64,000 nucleotides of DNA from Scybalomonas sp905214925 (GTDB taxonomy: Bacteria; Bacillota; Clostridia; Lachnospirales; Lachnospiraceae). Where the stretch lies: positions 1 through 64,000 of the forward strand of contig CAJMOB010000010.1 of assembly GCA_905214925.1 (NCBI GenBank). The letters run 5' to 3'. Under the pieces are notes generated by a model. That model made no database searches and was not told the origin of the DNA. It saw nothing but the letters and a program-made list of their open reading frames with translations. Position 1 is the stretch's first letter, and every line of letters begins with the position of its first letter. Positions 16,098 to 24,509 of the stretch are shown piece by piece. The position numbers and the translations under genes were made by a program.

Positions 16098-16890
16098 AAA
16101 CGAATATATTCCATTTTTATCTGAAATCAAAGAAGTGATAAAGCATACAGATATTGAGTACACATTTCGTATGGAATACAATGGGGAACAAAAAGTAAAA
16201 CCAGGACAGTTTTTTGAAGTATCCATTCCAAAGTTTGGAGAAGCCCCAATTTCTGTTAGTGGAATCGGAGAAGGATTTATCGACTTAACGATTCGCCGTG
16301 TTGGTAAAGTAACAAATGAAGTATTTGAACGTTACGTTGGAGATACTCTTTTCCTAAGAGGGCCATATGGAAATGGATTTGATGTAGAAGACTATAAGGG
16401 AAAAGAAGTGGTTGTAGTAGCTGGTGGAACGGGAGTATCTCCAGTTCGTGGAATCATTGAACATTTTTCTCATAATCCACAAGATGCAAAAGGAATGACT
16501 TTAATTGCAGGATTTAAATCTAAAGATGATATTTTGTTTAAGGAAGATTTAAAACAGTGGGATCAGACAATGAATCTTATTTTAACATTGGATAGTAATG
16601 GGGGAGATACTTCTTATAAAGAAGGTCTTGTTACGGCTTATATTCCAACGTTAGAGTTACAAGAGGTAAGCACTGCGGTAGCTATCGTTGTTGGACCGCC
16701 TGCTATGATGCGTTTTTCTGTTATGGCACTGCTTGAAAGAGGATTTAAAGAAGAAAATATTTGGATTTCTCATGAAAGAAAGATGTGCTGTGGACTTGGA
16801 AAATGTGGACATTGCCGTATTAATGACAGTTATGTATGTATTGATGGACCTGTGTATAACTACACAGTTGGAAGTCAGTTATTAGATTAG
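16090..16890 (+). CDS. asrB: Anaerobic sulfite reductase subunit B (NAD(P)H-flavin subunit)
   Basis: 266-residue ferredoxin-NADP-reductase-like subunit that passes electrons from NADH to AsrC. An FAD-binding barrel with LFLRGPYGNGF comes first, then a nucleotide-binding VVVAGGTGVSPVRG, and a C-terminal 2Fe-2S Cys cluster, CCGLGKCGHC. AAGGAGG lies 9 bases before ATG 16090, inside asrA. Confidence 0.95.
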   Translation: MNKNEYIPFLSEIKEVIKHTDIEYTFRMEYNGEQKVKPGQFFEVSIPKFGEAPISVSGIGEGFIDLTIRRVGKVTNEVFERYVGDTLFLRGPYGNGFDVEDYKGKEVVVVAGGTGVSPVRGIIEHFSHNPQDAKGMTLIAGFKSKDDILFKEDLKQWDQTMNLILTLDSNGGDTSYKEGLVTAYIPTLELQEVSTAVAIVVGPPAMMRFSVMALLERGFKEENIWISHERKMCCGLGKCGHCRINDSYVCIDGPVYNYTVGSQLLD

Positions 16891-16903
16891 GAGGGCAAGC
16901 GTT

Positions 16904-17866
16904 ATGGATATGAATACAAAGAAACTAAAGAAAAATGCCTTTCGTGTGACTAAGGTAAGGGGAGTCACTGCATCAAGAATTCGTGTGCCAGGTGGTCATA
17001 TGGATGCTAAGTATTTATCACAAATTCAACAGATTGCAGAGACATATGGAAATGGAACGGTTCATATTACAAACCGCCAAGGATTTGAAGTTCCAGGAAT
17101 CCGTTTTGAGGATATGCCAAAAGTCAATGAGATGCTTCAGCCAATCATTGAAGGATTGGAAATCAATCAAGTAGAACCAAATACAGGATATCCTGCATCT
17201 GGTACAAGAAATGTTATCGGTTGTATTGGAAACCGTGTCTGTCCATTTGCTTGTTATGATACAACCGCGCTTGCACAAAGAATTGAAAAAGAAATTTTCC
17301 CAAATGATCTTCATTTTAAAGTTGCGGTAACAGGTTGTCCAAATGACTGTGCAAAAGTTCGTATGCATGACTTTGGGATTATGGGAATGACGCTTCCGAT
17401 GTTTGAACCAGATCGCTGTATTAGCTGTGGTGCTTGTGTTCGTGCTTGTAAGAAAAAATCCACAGAGGCATTAAAGCCAGTGAACTTCCGTCCACAACGA
17501 GATGCGGATAAATGTATTGGCTGTGGAGAATGTGTATTAAACTGCCCAACTTCTGCATGGACAAGAGATACAAAGAAATATTTCCGTTTAACTTTGATGG
17601 GACGTTCTGGAAAGAAAAATCCAAGACTTGGAGAAGATTTTATTAAGTGGGTGGATGCAGATAGCATTGTAAAGATCATTAAAAATACCTATGACTATGT
17701 AAAAGAATATATTGATAAAGATGCTCCAGGTGGAAAAGAACATATCGGTTATATCATTGATAGAACTGGTTTTGAAGAATTCAAAAAATGGGCATTAAAA
17801 GATGTAGAGCTTCCAGAATGCGCACAAGTTTCAACTCCTGTGTACTGGAAGGGAATTAAATATTAG
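16904..17866 (+). CDS. asrC: Anaerobic sulfite reductase subunit C (siroheme catalytic subunit)
   Basis: 320-residue catalytic subunit reducing sulfite to sulfide. Siroheme/4Fe-4S ligands are in NVIGCIGNRVCPFAC and VTGCPNDCAK. Two ferredoxin clusters follow: CISCGACVRACKKK and CIGCGECVLNCPTSAW. 14 bp after asrB with GGAGG upstream. The complete operon shows the cell can respire or detoxify sulfite anaerobically. Confidence 0.96.
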   Translation: MDMNTKKLKKNAFRVTKVRGVTASRIRVPGGHMDAKYLSQIQQIAETYGNGTVHITNRQGFEVPGIRFEDMPKVNEMLQPIIEGLEINQVEPNTGYPASGTRNVIGCIGNRVCPFACYDTTALAQRIEKEIFPNDLHFKVAVTGCPNDCAKVRMHDFGIMGMTLPMFEPDRCISCGACVRACKKKSTEALKPVNFRPQRDADKCIGCGECVLNCPTSAWTRDTKKYFRLTLMGRSGKKNPRLGEDFIKWVDADSIVKIIKNTYDYVKEYIDKDAPGGKEHIGYIIDRTGFEEFKKWALKDVELPECAQVSTPVYWKGIKY

Positions 17867-17887
17867 TTTTTATAAAAAAATAGAAGA

Positions 17888-17938
17888 AGCCCAACGATTT
17901 CTAAGGTGAAATATTCAAAGAAATGGTTGGGCTTTTTA
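17888..17938 (+). terminator. Terminator of asrABC
   Basis: The arms AGCCCAAC-GATTTCT and AGAAAT-GG-TTGGGCT form a long stem followed by TTTTT. The sequence just after it (TTATTTACGAGAAGACAAGGA) belongs to a motif seen after several terminators in this window. Confidence 0.9.
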
Positions 17939-18050
17939 TTTACGAGAAGACAAGGAACTGTATGCGAGCATTTATGCTCACGTATGGCCACTGTCCGCAA
18001 AGCGTGTTTCTCATTGCTGTTTATAAAAAATAAAGATTTTCTATTATAAC

Positions 18051-18079
18051 TTTACCATACAAGAGAATAGGTGTATAAT
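18051..18079 (+). promoter_or_regulatory. Promoter of the HIT gene
   Basis: TTTACC (18051-18056) and TATAAT (18074-18079) with a 17-bp spacer, and a TG directly before the -10. Confidence 0.5.
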
Positions 18080-18163
18080 TAGGGAATACTTTATGAAAAA
18101 ATAAGTGATCGATTGTATGCGTTTGTATACAATAAAGAAAAAGATAGCATAGGAGAAATGAAC

Positions 18164-18583
18164 ATGAAAGATCAAAATTGTGGATATTGTGTAGGTGGAG
18201 AAGTATTGGCGAAATTTGGAATTCCTATTTGTGATTTAGACGTAAGCCAATTAATTTTATTTAAAGAGCAAAGTAAACCAGGAAGATGTATCGTTGCTTA
18301 CAAAGATCACGTAAGTGAAATCGTAGATATCAGTGATGAAGAAAGAAACCGTTTCTTTGCCGATGTAACAAGAGCAGCAAGAGCGATTCATAAAGCATTT
18401 GCTCCAAACAAAGTAAACTATGGAGCATATGGTGATACTGGTTGTCATTTACATTTCCATCTTGTACCAAAATATGAAGGACAGGATGAATGGGGTGGCG
18501 TATTCCAGATGAATCCAGATAAAACATATTTAACAGAAAAAGAATATGAAGAAATGATTGAAAAAATCAAAGCTTGTCTTTAA
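18164..18583 (+). CDS. HIT-family (histidine triad) nucleotide hydrolase
   Basis: 139-residue HIT protein. The histidine triad is HLHFHLVPK near the C-terminal third. A CGYC pair at the N terminus takes the place of the Cys pair of zinc-binding HIT proteins. Likely a cytosolic AMP-lysyl or dinucleotide hydrolase. ATG 18164 is 8 bases from AGGAG and is preferred over ATG 18158 and the open upstream frame to 18113. Monocistronic between promoter and terminator. Confidence 0.88.
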   Translation: MKDQNCGYCVGGEVLAKFGIPICDLDVSQLILFKEQSKPGRCIVAYKDHVSEIVDISDEERNRFFADVTRAARAIHKAFAPNKVNYGAYGDTGCHLHFHLVPKYEGQDEWGGVFQMNPDKTYLTEKEYEEMIEKIKACL

Positions 18584-18620
18584 GGAGTGTGGGAAATTCA
18601 TAAGGTGAATTTCTTATAGA

Positions 18621-18661
18621 AACGATGAAAAGCATACAGTGTAAGCTTTTCATCGTTTTTT
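18621..18661 (+). terminator. Terminator of the HIT gene
   Basis: A 13-bp perfect stem, AACGATGAAAAGC / GCTTTTCATCGTT, followed by T-run. Confidence 0.92.
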
Positions 18662-18778
18662 ATGTTATAGGGAATTCTTCCCAAAGGGAGTTATTCTATA
18701 ACATAAAAAAGCACTACGTGCCAACGATGCGCAGGTCGCAATGAGAAAAATTTTACTTCGTAAACTGCGACCGCGCAG
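18660..18778. other. Nested palindromes in a 370-bp gene-free interval
   Basis: Between the HIT and methyltransferase genes (18584-18957) no ORF with a ribosome site is visible. TTATGTTATAG pairs with CTATAACATAA (ends 18660 and 18706). TGCGCAGGTCGCA pairs with TGCGACCGCGCA (about 18728-18777). The second is much more GC-rich than its surroundings. With the terminator-like hairpin that follows, this could be a small RNA gene or a small palindromic repeat element. Confidence 0.5.
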
Positions 18779-18843
18779 CAAAGTGTACGTTGCTAGAAGT
18801 AGCCTAAAGTGGCAGTGAATTTGTAACGTACACTTTGTTTTTG
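18779..18843 (+). terminator. Strong terminator-like hairpin without an obvious gene
   Basis: A 13-bp perfect stem, CAAAGTGTACGTT / AACGTACACTTTG, encloses an inner GCTA-gaag-TAGC hairpin and is followed by TTTTT. The HIT gene already has its own terminator 120 bp upstream, so this one may end a short untranslated transcript. Confidence 0.6.
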
Positions 18844-18957
18844 CTTGCATTATAAACTTATCAATGTTAGAATTTTACTGAAAAATAGGCGATAGAAGCC
18901 TTTAAAAAGGAATGAAAAATAAACTTTGATAAAAAGAGATAGAAAGAGAGAAAAGAT

Positions 18958-19818
18958 ATGTGGATTGCAGATGGATGGAAAGATTATGAAGTGATTGATT
19001 CTTCTTGTGGAGAAAAACTAGAGAGATGGGGAGATTATATCCTTGTTCGACCAGACCCACAAGTAATTTGGGATACAGAGAAAAAAGATAAACGCTGGAG
19101 AAAGATGAATGGACACTACCATAGAAGTAATAAAGGTGGTGGAGAATGGGAATTTTTTGATCTTCCAAAACAATGGCAGATTCATTATAAAGAATTGACT
19201 TTTAATTTACAGCCATTTAGTTTTAAACATACAGGATTATTTCCAGAGCAGGCAACAAACTGGGATTGGTTTTCTGAAAAGATTAAAAAAGCAAATCGTC
19301 CAATCAAAGTTTTAAATCTCTTTGCTTATACTGGAGGAGCTACGATTGCCGCTGCCAATGCAGGCGCTTCTGTTACTCATGTAGATGCATCAAAAGGAAT
19401 GGTAACATGGGCAAAAGAAAATGCACGTTCTTCAGGATTAGAAGATGCACCAATCCGTTGGCTTGTGGATGACTGTGTAAAATTTGTAGAACGAGAAATT
19501 CGTAGAGGAAATAAATACGATGGTATTATTATGGATCCTCCTTCTTATGGAAGAGGACCAAAAGGAGAAATTTGGAAAATTGAAGAAAAGATTCATCCAT
19601 TTGTACAACTTTGTACAAAAATCTTATCCGATGATCCATTATTCTTCTTAATTAATTCTTATACAACAGGGCTTCAACCAGCCGTTCTTTCTTATATGAT
19701 GAACGTAGAAATTGTGAAGAGATTTGGTGGTAAAGTGGAAGCAGGAGAAATTGGTCTCCCAGTATCTTCAAATGGATTAGTTCTTCCTTGTGGAGCTTCT
19801 GGACGTTGGGAAAAATAA
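18958..19818 (+). CDS. SAM-dependent methyltransferase, RlmI/RlmK-like
   Basis: 286-residue class I Rossmann methyltransferase. SAM motif I is LNLFAYTGGATIAAANAG, VDASKG is motif II, and MDPPSYGRG is the catalytic DPPxY loop of rRNA m5C/m2G-type enzymes (COG1092-like). Probably modifies 23S rRNA. The PUA domain seen in E. coli RlmI appears to be missing; about 100 N-terminal residues of different character (WGDYILVRPDPQVIW) take its place. Short purine-rich ribosome site. Confidence 0.85.
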   Translation: MWIADGWKDYEVIDSSCGEKLERWGDYILVRPDPQVIWDTEKKDKRWRKMNGHYHRSNKGGGEWEFFDLPKQWQIHYKELTFNLQPFSFKHTGLFPEQATNWDWFSEKIKKANRPIKVLNLFAYTGGATIAAANAGASVTHVDASKGMVTWAKENARSSGLEDAPIRWLVDDCVKFVEREIRRGNKYDGIIMDPPSYGRGPKGEIWKIEEKIHPFVQLCTKILSDDPLFFLINSYTTGLQPAVLSYMMNVEIVKRFGGKVEAGEIGLPVSSNGLVLPCGASGRWEK

Positions 19819-19861
19819 GGAAAGCATAAATCATTGTTAGTTTAAGAAAGGAAGTGAGGAG

Positions 19862-20983
19862 ATGGCAGAGATTCAAAAGAGAAAGCATAGAAAAATGTTT
19901 TTTCTCTTTCTTTTACTAGCTGGAGCAATTTTCTTTCTTCTTCCTAAAACAATTTATGCAGAAACAATAAACCAAGAGAGAAGTCAGTTAGTTCCTCCAG
20001 TTACTCCGATCTATGGAACAAAAGTCTTGATTATTAAACCGAATGCTCCACAGTTAAAAATGATAGAAGGAAGTAGTCAGCAACTTTATTACCAAGTGTT
20101 GCCTACTACCGCTTTAAATCCAAAGGTGACCTTTGCTACTTCGGATAAAAAAGTAGTATCCGTTGATAGCAAAGGAATAATGAAAGGGTTAATGCCAGGC
20201 CGTGCCATTATTACCATTTCTAGTACCGATGGAAGTGGAGTTCGCACGAGAGTCGCTGTTCAAGTGACGAAAAAGGTATCAAGAGTAAAAAACATAGCCC
20301 ATCGTGGGATTGTAGATGTGACACCCGAAAACTCTATGGCCGCCTTTAAAGCAGCAGGTGAGAAAGGATTTTGGGGAATTGAATTTGATATTCAGACCAC
20401 AAAAGATCACCATTTTATCGTTATGCATGATGCGGATATTGCGCGTATGACCAATGGAAGTGGATATGTAAAAGATTATACAAGGTGGGAACTTCGAAGG
20501 TATAAGATCGATAGTGGGGAAAATTTAAAAGACTTACCGACTCAGAGGATACCAGAGTTAACCGATGTATTAAATCTTTGTCGAGCTTATAATATGGTTC
20601 CTGTTATTGAATTAAAAGAGGTTCAAGTGTCAGAACTAGGGGAATTTTTAGCGATATTAAAAAAATATGGTTTAGAAGATCGAGCGGTTGTGATTTCTTT
20701 TAAATTAGAGCTGTTAGAGTGGTTAAGAAGTCATTCAGAAACTCTACGGTTACAGTGGATAGAAAAGGGTATGTCCACCTCACATATTACTTTATGCAGT
20801 TTAAGAAAAATTGATATCGATACAAAATTGCATGGAGTAACAAGGGAAAAAGTGCGATTTGCCCATGAATTAGGTGTGGCAGTAAACTGCTGGACAATTG
20901 TAAATGATACAGAATATCAAAGGATGCAGGATGCAGATGTGGACTATATTACGATGGATATGATCCCACCAGCACTGCGATAG
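19862..20983 (+). CDS. Membrane-anchored Big2-domain glycerophosphodiester phosphodiesterase
   Basis: 373 residues. A basic N terminus and a hydrophobic segment (MFFLFLLLAGAIFFLLP, about 13-29) form a signal peptide or anchor. Residues about 55-135 are an Ig-like Big2 domain (VTFATSDKKVVSVDSKGIMKG, cut here to the recognisable part). Residues about 140-373 are a GDPD TIM barrel with catalytic AHRG, EFDIQTTKD and MHDADI. It would cleave glycerophosphodiesters or teichoic/lipid headgroups at the cell surface. Own terminator. Confidence 0.88.
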   Translation: MAEIQKRKHRKMFFLFLLLAGAIFFLLPKTIYAETINQERSQLVPPVTPIYGTKVLIIKPNAPQLKMIEGSSQQLYYQVLPTTALNPKVTFATSDKKVVSVDSKGIMKGLMPGRAIITISSTDGSGVRTRVAVQVTKKVSRVKNIAHRGIVDVTPENSMAAFKAAGEKGFWGIEFDIQTTKDHHFIVMHDADIARMTNGSGYVKDYTRWELRRYKIDSGENLKDLPTQRIPELTDVLNLCRAYNMVPVIELKEVQVSELGEFLAILKKYGLEDRAVVISFKLELLEWLRSHSETLRLQWIEKGMSTSHITLCSLRKIDIDTKLHGVTREKVRFAHELGVAVNCWTIVNDTEYQRMQDADVDYITMDMIPPALR

Positions 20984-20994
20984 TAATAATAATT

Positions 20995-21049
20995 AAGAAG
21001 GATTTTTTTCGTGAAGATAATAAAAGCGAAAAGAATCCTTTTTCTTTTA
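20995..21049 (+). terminator. Terminator of the GDPD gene
   Basis: AAGGATTTTTTTCG pairs with CGAAAAGAATCCTT, followed by TTTCTTTT. Confidence 0.85.
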
Positions 21050-21154
21050 TTTCTATGCTCATCCTTTTATCAAAAAGCAAGAATGGAAAAGAAAAAAGTG
21101 AGAAAGTAAAGTATGATTAGAATAACAAAAAGAGGATAAAAAGGAGGTGTGATA

Positions 21155-22060
21155 ATGGAAAGGGAGAGAGGAGTGATCAAAGGATTGCTTTATATACAAG
21201 AGCATTTAGGTGAGGCCTTATCATTAAAAGATATCGCTTTTTTCGTTGGGTATTCGGAATATCATTATGAGAGAGTGTTTAAACAATGGATGGGAATGGG
21301 AGTAATGGAGTATGTAAAGGAGCAAAGACTGCAACAGGCATGGGAACAGATTCAAAATGGAGAAAAAATTATTACAGTAGCATTTCGATATGGATATCAA
21401 TCTCATAGTGGATTTACAAAGGCATTTAAACAGAGATTTGGCATTTCGCCTTCTCTTGTTAAAGCTATGAATGTTCAATTACAATATGTAAAGGGAGTGG
21501 AGTTTATGAAAAGAAATGATTTGAAAAAAGAAGGATTACTAAAATATTTTATGGAACAGTTAAAGGAGAACAAGATTACAGAAGATATGGGGATGGTTCA
21601 GGATGTATATGAATTTGCAGAGCGAGTATACAGGGGAATGAAACGATATTCTGGGGAAGAATATATTACACATATGCTACAGATAGCGCTCTTATTGGTG
21701 AAAATGGAAGCGGATTTTTCGGTTATTTTAGCAGGAATGTTTTGCGATAGTTTGAAGAAAACGAATGTGACAAAATATGAGTTAGAACAACATCTATCAG
21801 ATAAAGTAATAGCACTTATTGTAAAGGCAAATGATTTTTCTATCAATATAAAAGAGAAGCAAGAAATATCAGAAGAAGTGATATTAATAAAACTAGCAGA
21901 ACGCCTGCACAATATGCAAACGTTAGAGTATATGGAGGAAGGAAGACGAAGAGAAAAAGCAATGGAAACGATGGAGTGGTTTTTACCACTTGCGAGAGAA
22001 TTAGGGAATGATATGCTTTGTATCCAGTTGAATAAGTTATCCCTACAATATATAGAGTAG
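21155..22060 (+). CDS. AraC-type HTH fused to a degenerate RelA/SpoT-like HD domain
   Basis: 301 residues. Residues about 6-104 are a complete AraC/XylS DNA-binding domain with two HTHs; the second is ITVAFRYGYQSHSGFTKAF then FKQRFGISPS. Residues about 148-301 follow the (p)ppGpp-hydrolase HD domain of Rel proteins in order: YEFAERVYRGMKRYSGEEYITH, VILIKLAERLHNMQTLEYM, METMEWFLPLARELG, LNKLSLQYIE. The catalytic set is altered: the HD pair is CD (C187-D188), the following ED is KK, and the late metal Asp is Glu (E229). The first metal His (H173) is kept. No synthetase domain. It is therefore likely a transcription factor with an inactive alarmone- or nucleotide-binding sensor. ATG 21155 is 7 bases after AAGGAGG. 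Lies between the GDPD gene and the S10 operon, with its own terminator. Confidence 0.8.
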   Translation: MERERGVIKGLLYIQEHLGEALSLKDIAFFVGYSEYHYERVFKQWMGMGVMEYVKEQRLQQAWEQIQNGEKIITVAFRYGYQSHSGFTKAFKQRFGISPSLVKAMNVQLQYVKGVEFMKRNDLKKEGLLKYFMEQLKENKITEDMGMVQDVYEFAERVYRGMKRYSGEEYITHMLQIALLLVKMEADFSVILAGMFCDSLKKTNVTKYELEQHLSDKVIALIVKANDFSINIKEKQEISEEVILIKLAERLHNMQTLEYMEEGRRREKAMETMEWFLPLARELGNDMLCIQLNKLSLQYIE

Positions 22061-22124
22061 AAAAGTTCATAAAGAAAGATGTTTTTAATGACTCTATTAT
22101 GAAGAAAATTAGGAAGAAATGCAG

Positions 22125-22184
22125 AAATAGAAGTAAATCGCTGTTTGACTATATTCGTCGAATAGGCTATTTACTTCTATTTTT
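22125..22184 (+). terminator. Terminator of the AraC-HD gene
   Basis: A 14-bp perfect stem, AAATAGAAGTAAAT / ATTTACTTCTATTT, with a 30-nt loop and a T-run. Confidence 0.85.
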
Positions 22185-22518
22185 AATTTATGATAGAATA
22201 GGTTAGAATACAAAGGTGTTCAAAAAGCAAAAGTATTTTCCGTTGCTAATTATGTTCCATATTATCTATAGAAGAAATACATTATTATATAGAAGGAACC
22301 CGTTTCATTTCAAGGAGAGCAATAAAAGGAATAATCCATTTAGAAAAACTTTTTGAGATGATATAGAAAGGAAACGCTCGTTTCTAGCAAGTCTTAAAGA
22401 GGTTTCGGAAATATATAGAAAATATGGAGAAATAAGTAATGGTGAAAATGCACAAAAAATCTGTGGAAATTTGTTGGATTTTTTATTTTAAAAAGTAGTC
22501 TAAATAATAAAAAAATAC
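22185..22518. other. Gene-free interval before the S10 promoter
   Basis: AT-rich stretch of about 330 bp. One 35-codon ORF (from 22253) has no ribosome site and no recognisable sequence. A small palindrome, GAAACG-ct-CGTTTC, lies near 22371. I see no convincing function. Confidence 0.5.
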
Positions 22519-22547
22519 TTGCCAATCCCGAAAATATAGTATATACT
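22519..22547 (+). promoter_or_regulatory. Promoter of the S10 operon
   Basis: TTGCCA (22519-22524) and TATACT (22542-22547), spacer 17. The transcript would carry a leader of about 245 nt before rpsJ. Confidence 0.8.
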
Positions 22548-22558
22548 AATACCTGTTG

Positions 22559-22764
22559 TGACATGATAGCGATGAAGCGTGAGGTTGCTACACAAGAGGT
22601 GTAGGTTTTCCGTGGAGCGAATGTCAAGTTAGAGAAACTGGCGACAAGTCACTGTACAAGAACAATAGAACTGTAGGATTTTAAGAAGACAACAGGGAGA
22701 AAGTGTGCATCGGAAGAAAAAACAGAAGATACACACGGGTAAGTGTACAGTCACCGCTTGTCGT
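22559..22764 (+). promoter_or_regulatory. Structured S10-operon leader RNA
   Basis: Two RNA domains can be drawn. Domain 1: TGACAT (22559-22564) pairs with ATGTCA (22621-22626) and encloses a CTACAC / GTGTAG hairpin. Domain 2: CGACAAG (22642-22648) pairs with CTTGTCG (22757-22763), then ACTGTACA (22651-22658) with TGTACAGT (22744-22751), then GTGTG with CACAC. Domain 2 ends 19 nt before the rpsJ ribosome site. By analogy with other S10 leaders it may mediate autoregulation by a ribosomal protein such as L4; the ligand is inferred only. Confidence 0.65.
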
Positions 22765-22800
22765 ACTAATATTAAGTGCGAAAAGGAGGCGACTTTTTTT

Positions 22801-23112
22801 ATGGCAAGTCAAGTAATGAGAATTACATTAAAAGCGTATGATCATCAGTTAATTGATGCTTCTGCAAAATCTATTATCGAAACTGTAAAAAAGACAGGAG
22901 CAAAGGTGAGCGGTCCAGTACCAATGCCTACTAAGAAAGAGGTAGTAACAATTCTTAGAGCGGTTCACAAATACAAAGATTCTAGAGAACAGTTCGAACA
23001 AAGAACACATAAGAGATTAATTGATATCATCACACCAACTCAAAAGACTGTTGATGCTTTATCTGGATTAGAAATGCCAGCAGGCGTTGATATCAGCATC
23101 AAAATGAAATAA
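22801..23112 (+). CDS. rpsJ: 30S ribosomal protein S10
   Basis: 103 residues, standard length. MRITLKAYDHQLIDASAKSI and the 16S-contacting loop KVSGPVPMPTK identify it. It joins the 30S head and is also the NusE antitermination factor. First gene of the S10-spc supercluster. The frame is open upstream to 22705, but ATG 22801 has AAGGAGG 11 bases before it and gives the family N terminus. Confidence 0.97.
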   Translation: MASQVMRITLKAYDHQLIDASAKSIIETVKKTGAKVSGPVPMPTKKEVVTILRAVHKYKDSREQFEQRTHKRLIDIITPTQKTVDALSGLEMPAGVDISIKMK

Positions 23113-23168
23113 AAAAGTCCAAATTAGGAAAAATCCTTTAAGGTTTATTTATATAAGCCATCTAGGAT

Positions 23169-23204
23169 GATTGCACAACGATGCAATCCGCTGTAGATCA
23201 AATT
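23169..23204 (+). promoter_or_regulatory. Hairpin in the rpsJ-rplC spacer
   Basis: GATTGCA-caacga-TGCAATC, with flanking ATCTA / TAGAT pairing, forms a hairpin in the 109-nt spacer ahead of rplC. No T-run follows, so it is not a terminator; it may affect processing or translation. Confidence 0.4.
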
Positions 23205-23221
23205 AGGAGGTAAATTCAGCA

Positions 23222-23857
23222 ATGAAGAAAGCGATTTTAGCAACAAAAGTCGGAATGACTCAAATCTTCAACGAAGATGGAGTATTAACTCCAGTTACTG
23301 TATTACAGGCTGGTCCTTGTGCAGTAACACAAGTAAAAACAATGGAAAATGACGGATATAGTGCCGTTCAGGTTGGTTTCATGGATAAAGCAGAACGCCT
23401 TATCAACAAACCACAGAAAGGTCACTTTGATAAAGCTGGTGTAGCTCCAAAGAGATTCGTTAAAGAATTCAGATTCGAAAACGCTGAAGAGTACACAGTA
23501 GGACAGGAAATCAAAGTTGACATCTTCGCAGAAGGTGACAAAATTGATGCAACTGCAACATCAAAAGGTAAAGGATATGCAGGCGCAATCAAAAGACATA
23601 ATTTCCACAGAGGTCCTGTAACTCACGGTTCTAAACACCACAGACACATCGGTTCTAACGGTTCTGCAACAACACCAGGACGCGTTTGGAAAGGTAAAAA
23701 GATGGCTGGTCACATGGGATGTGAAAGAGTTACAATCCAGAATCTTGAAATCGTAAGAATCGACGCAGACAATAACATTATCTTAGTAAAAGGTTCTGTT
23801 CCAGGACCAAAAAAAGCTTTAGTAATGTTAAGAGAAACTGTAAAAAGCGGTAAATAA
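23222..23857 (+). CDS. rplC: 50S ribosomal protein L3
   Basis: 211 residues. Starts KAILATKVGMTQIF, and has the central loop HRGPVTHGSKHHRHIGS that reaches towards the peptidyl-transferase centre. Early assembly protein of 23S domain VI. AGGAGG ribosome site. Standard second position in the S10 operon. Confidence 0.97.
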   Translation: MKKAILATKVGMTQIFNEDGVLTPVTVLQAGPCAVTQVKTMENDGYSAVQVGFMDKAERLINKPQKGHFDKAGVAPKRFVKEFRFENAEEYTVGQEIKVDIFAEGDKIDATATSKGKGYAGAIKRHNFHRGPVTHGSKHHRHIGSNGSATTPGRVWKGKKMAGHMGCERVTIQNLEIVRIDADNNIILVKGSVPGPKKALVMLRETVKSGK

Positions 23858-23888
23858 TTAGGCTTTCACAAGGAAGGAGGACACACAG

Positions 23889-24509
23889 ATGGCATCAGTA
23901 TCTGTTTTAAATATGGAAGGTGCACAGGTTGGTACAGTTGAATTAAACGACGCAATCTTCGGTGTAGAAGTAAATGAACACTTAGTGCACATGGCTGTAG
24001 TAGCACAGCTCGCTAATAACCGTCAGGGAACACAGAGCGCAAAAACTCGCGCAGAAGTTCGTGGAGGCGGAAGAAAACCTTGGAGACAAAAAGGAACTGG
24101 TCATGCAAGACAAGGTTCTATCAGAGCTCCACAATGGACAGGCGGCGGAGTAGTATTCGCACCAAAGCCAAGAGATTACTCTATCAGATTAAACAAAAAA
24201 GAAAAGAGAATCGCATTAAAATCTGCTTTAACATCTAGAGTAAATGAAAACAAATTCATCGTACTTGACGAGTTAAAATTAGATGAAATCAAAACTAAGA
24301 AATTCCAGGCAGTTTTAAATAACTTAAAAGTAGAAAAAGCTTTAGTAGTTATGAACGAAAAAGATGAAAACGTTATTCTTTCTGCAAGAAACATTCCATC
24401 AGTAAAAACTGCTTTAACAAATACAATTAATGTATACGACATCTTGAAATACGATACAGTTGTTGTAACAAAAGATGCGTTAGCAACAATTGAGGAGGTG
24501 TACGCATAA
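23889..24509 (+). CDS. rplD: 50S ribosomal protein L4
   Basis: 206 residues. The long tunnel-lining loop RGGGRKPWRQKGTGHARQGS (about residues 58-77) is intact, so no macrolide-resistance-type change is evident. In E. coli L4 represses the S10 operon. Its stop overlaps the rplW start by one base. Confidence 0.97.
   Translation: MASVSVLNMEGAQVGTVELNDAIFGVEVNEHLVHMAVVAQLANNRQGTQSAKTRAEVRGGGRKPWRQKGTGHARQGSIRAPQWTGGGVVFAPKPRDYSIRLNKKEKRIALKSALTSRVNENKFIVLDELKLDEIKTKKFQAVLNNLKVEKALVVMNEKDENVILSARNIPSVKTALTNTINVYDILKYDTVVVTKDALATIEEVYA

Noticed and set aside
18113..18163. Longer HIT protein starting at 18113
   Set aside because: It has a poor start context and adds residues outside the HIT family; ATG 18164 is 8 bases from AGGAG.
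22253..22360. Small ORF of about 35 codons upstream of the S10 promoter
   Set aside because: No ribosome site, no recognisable sequence and very AT-rich codons.
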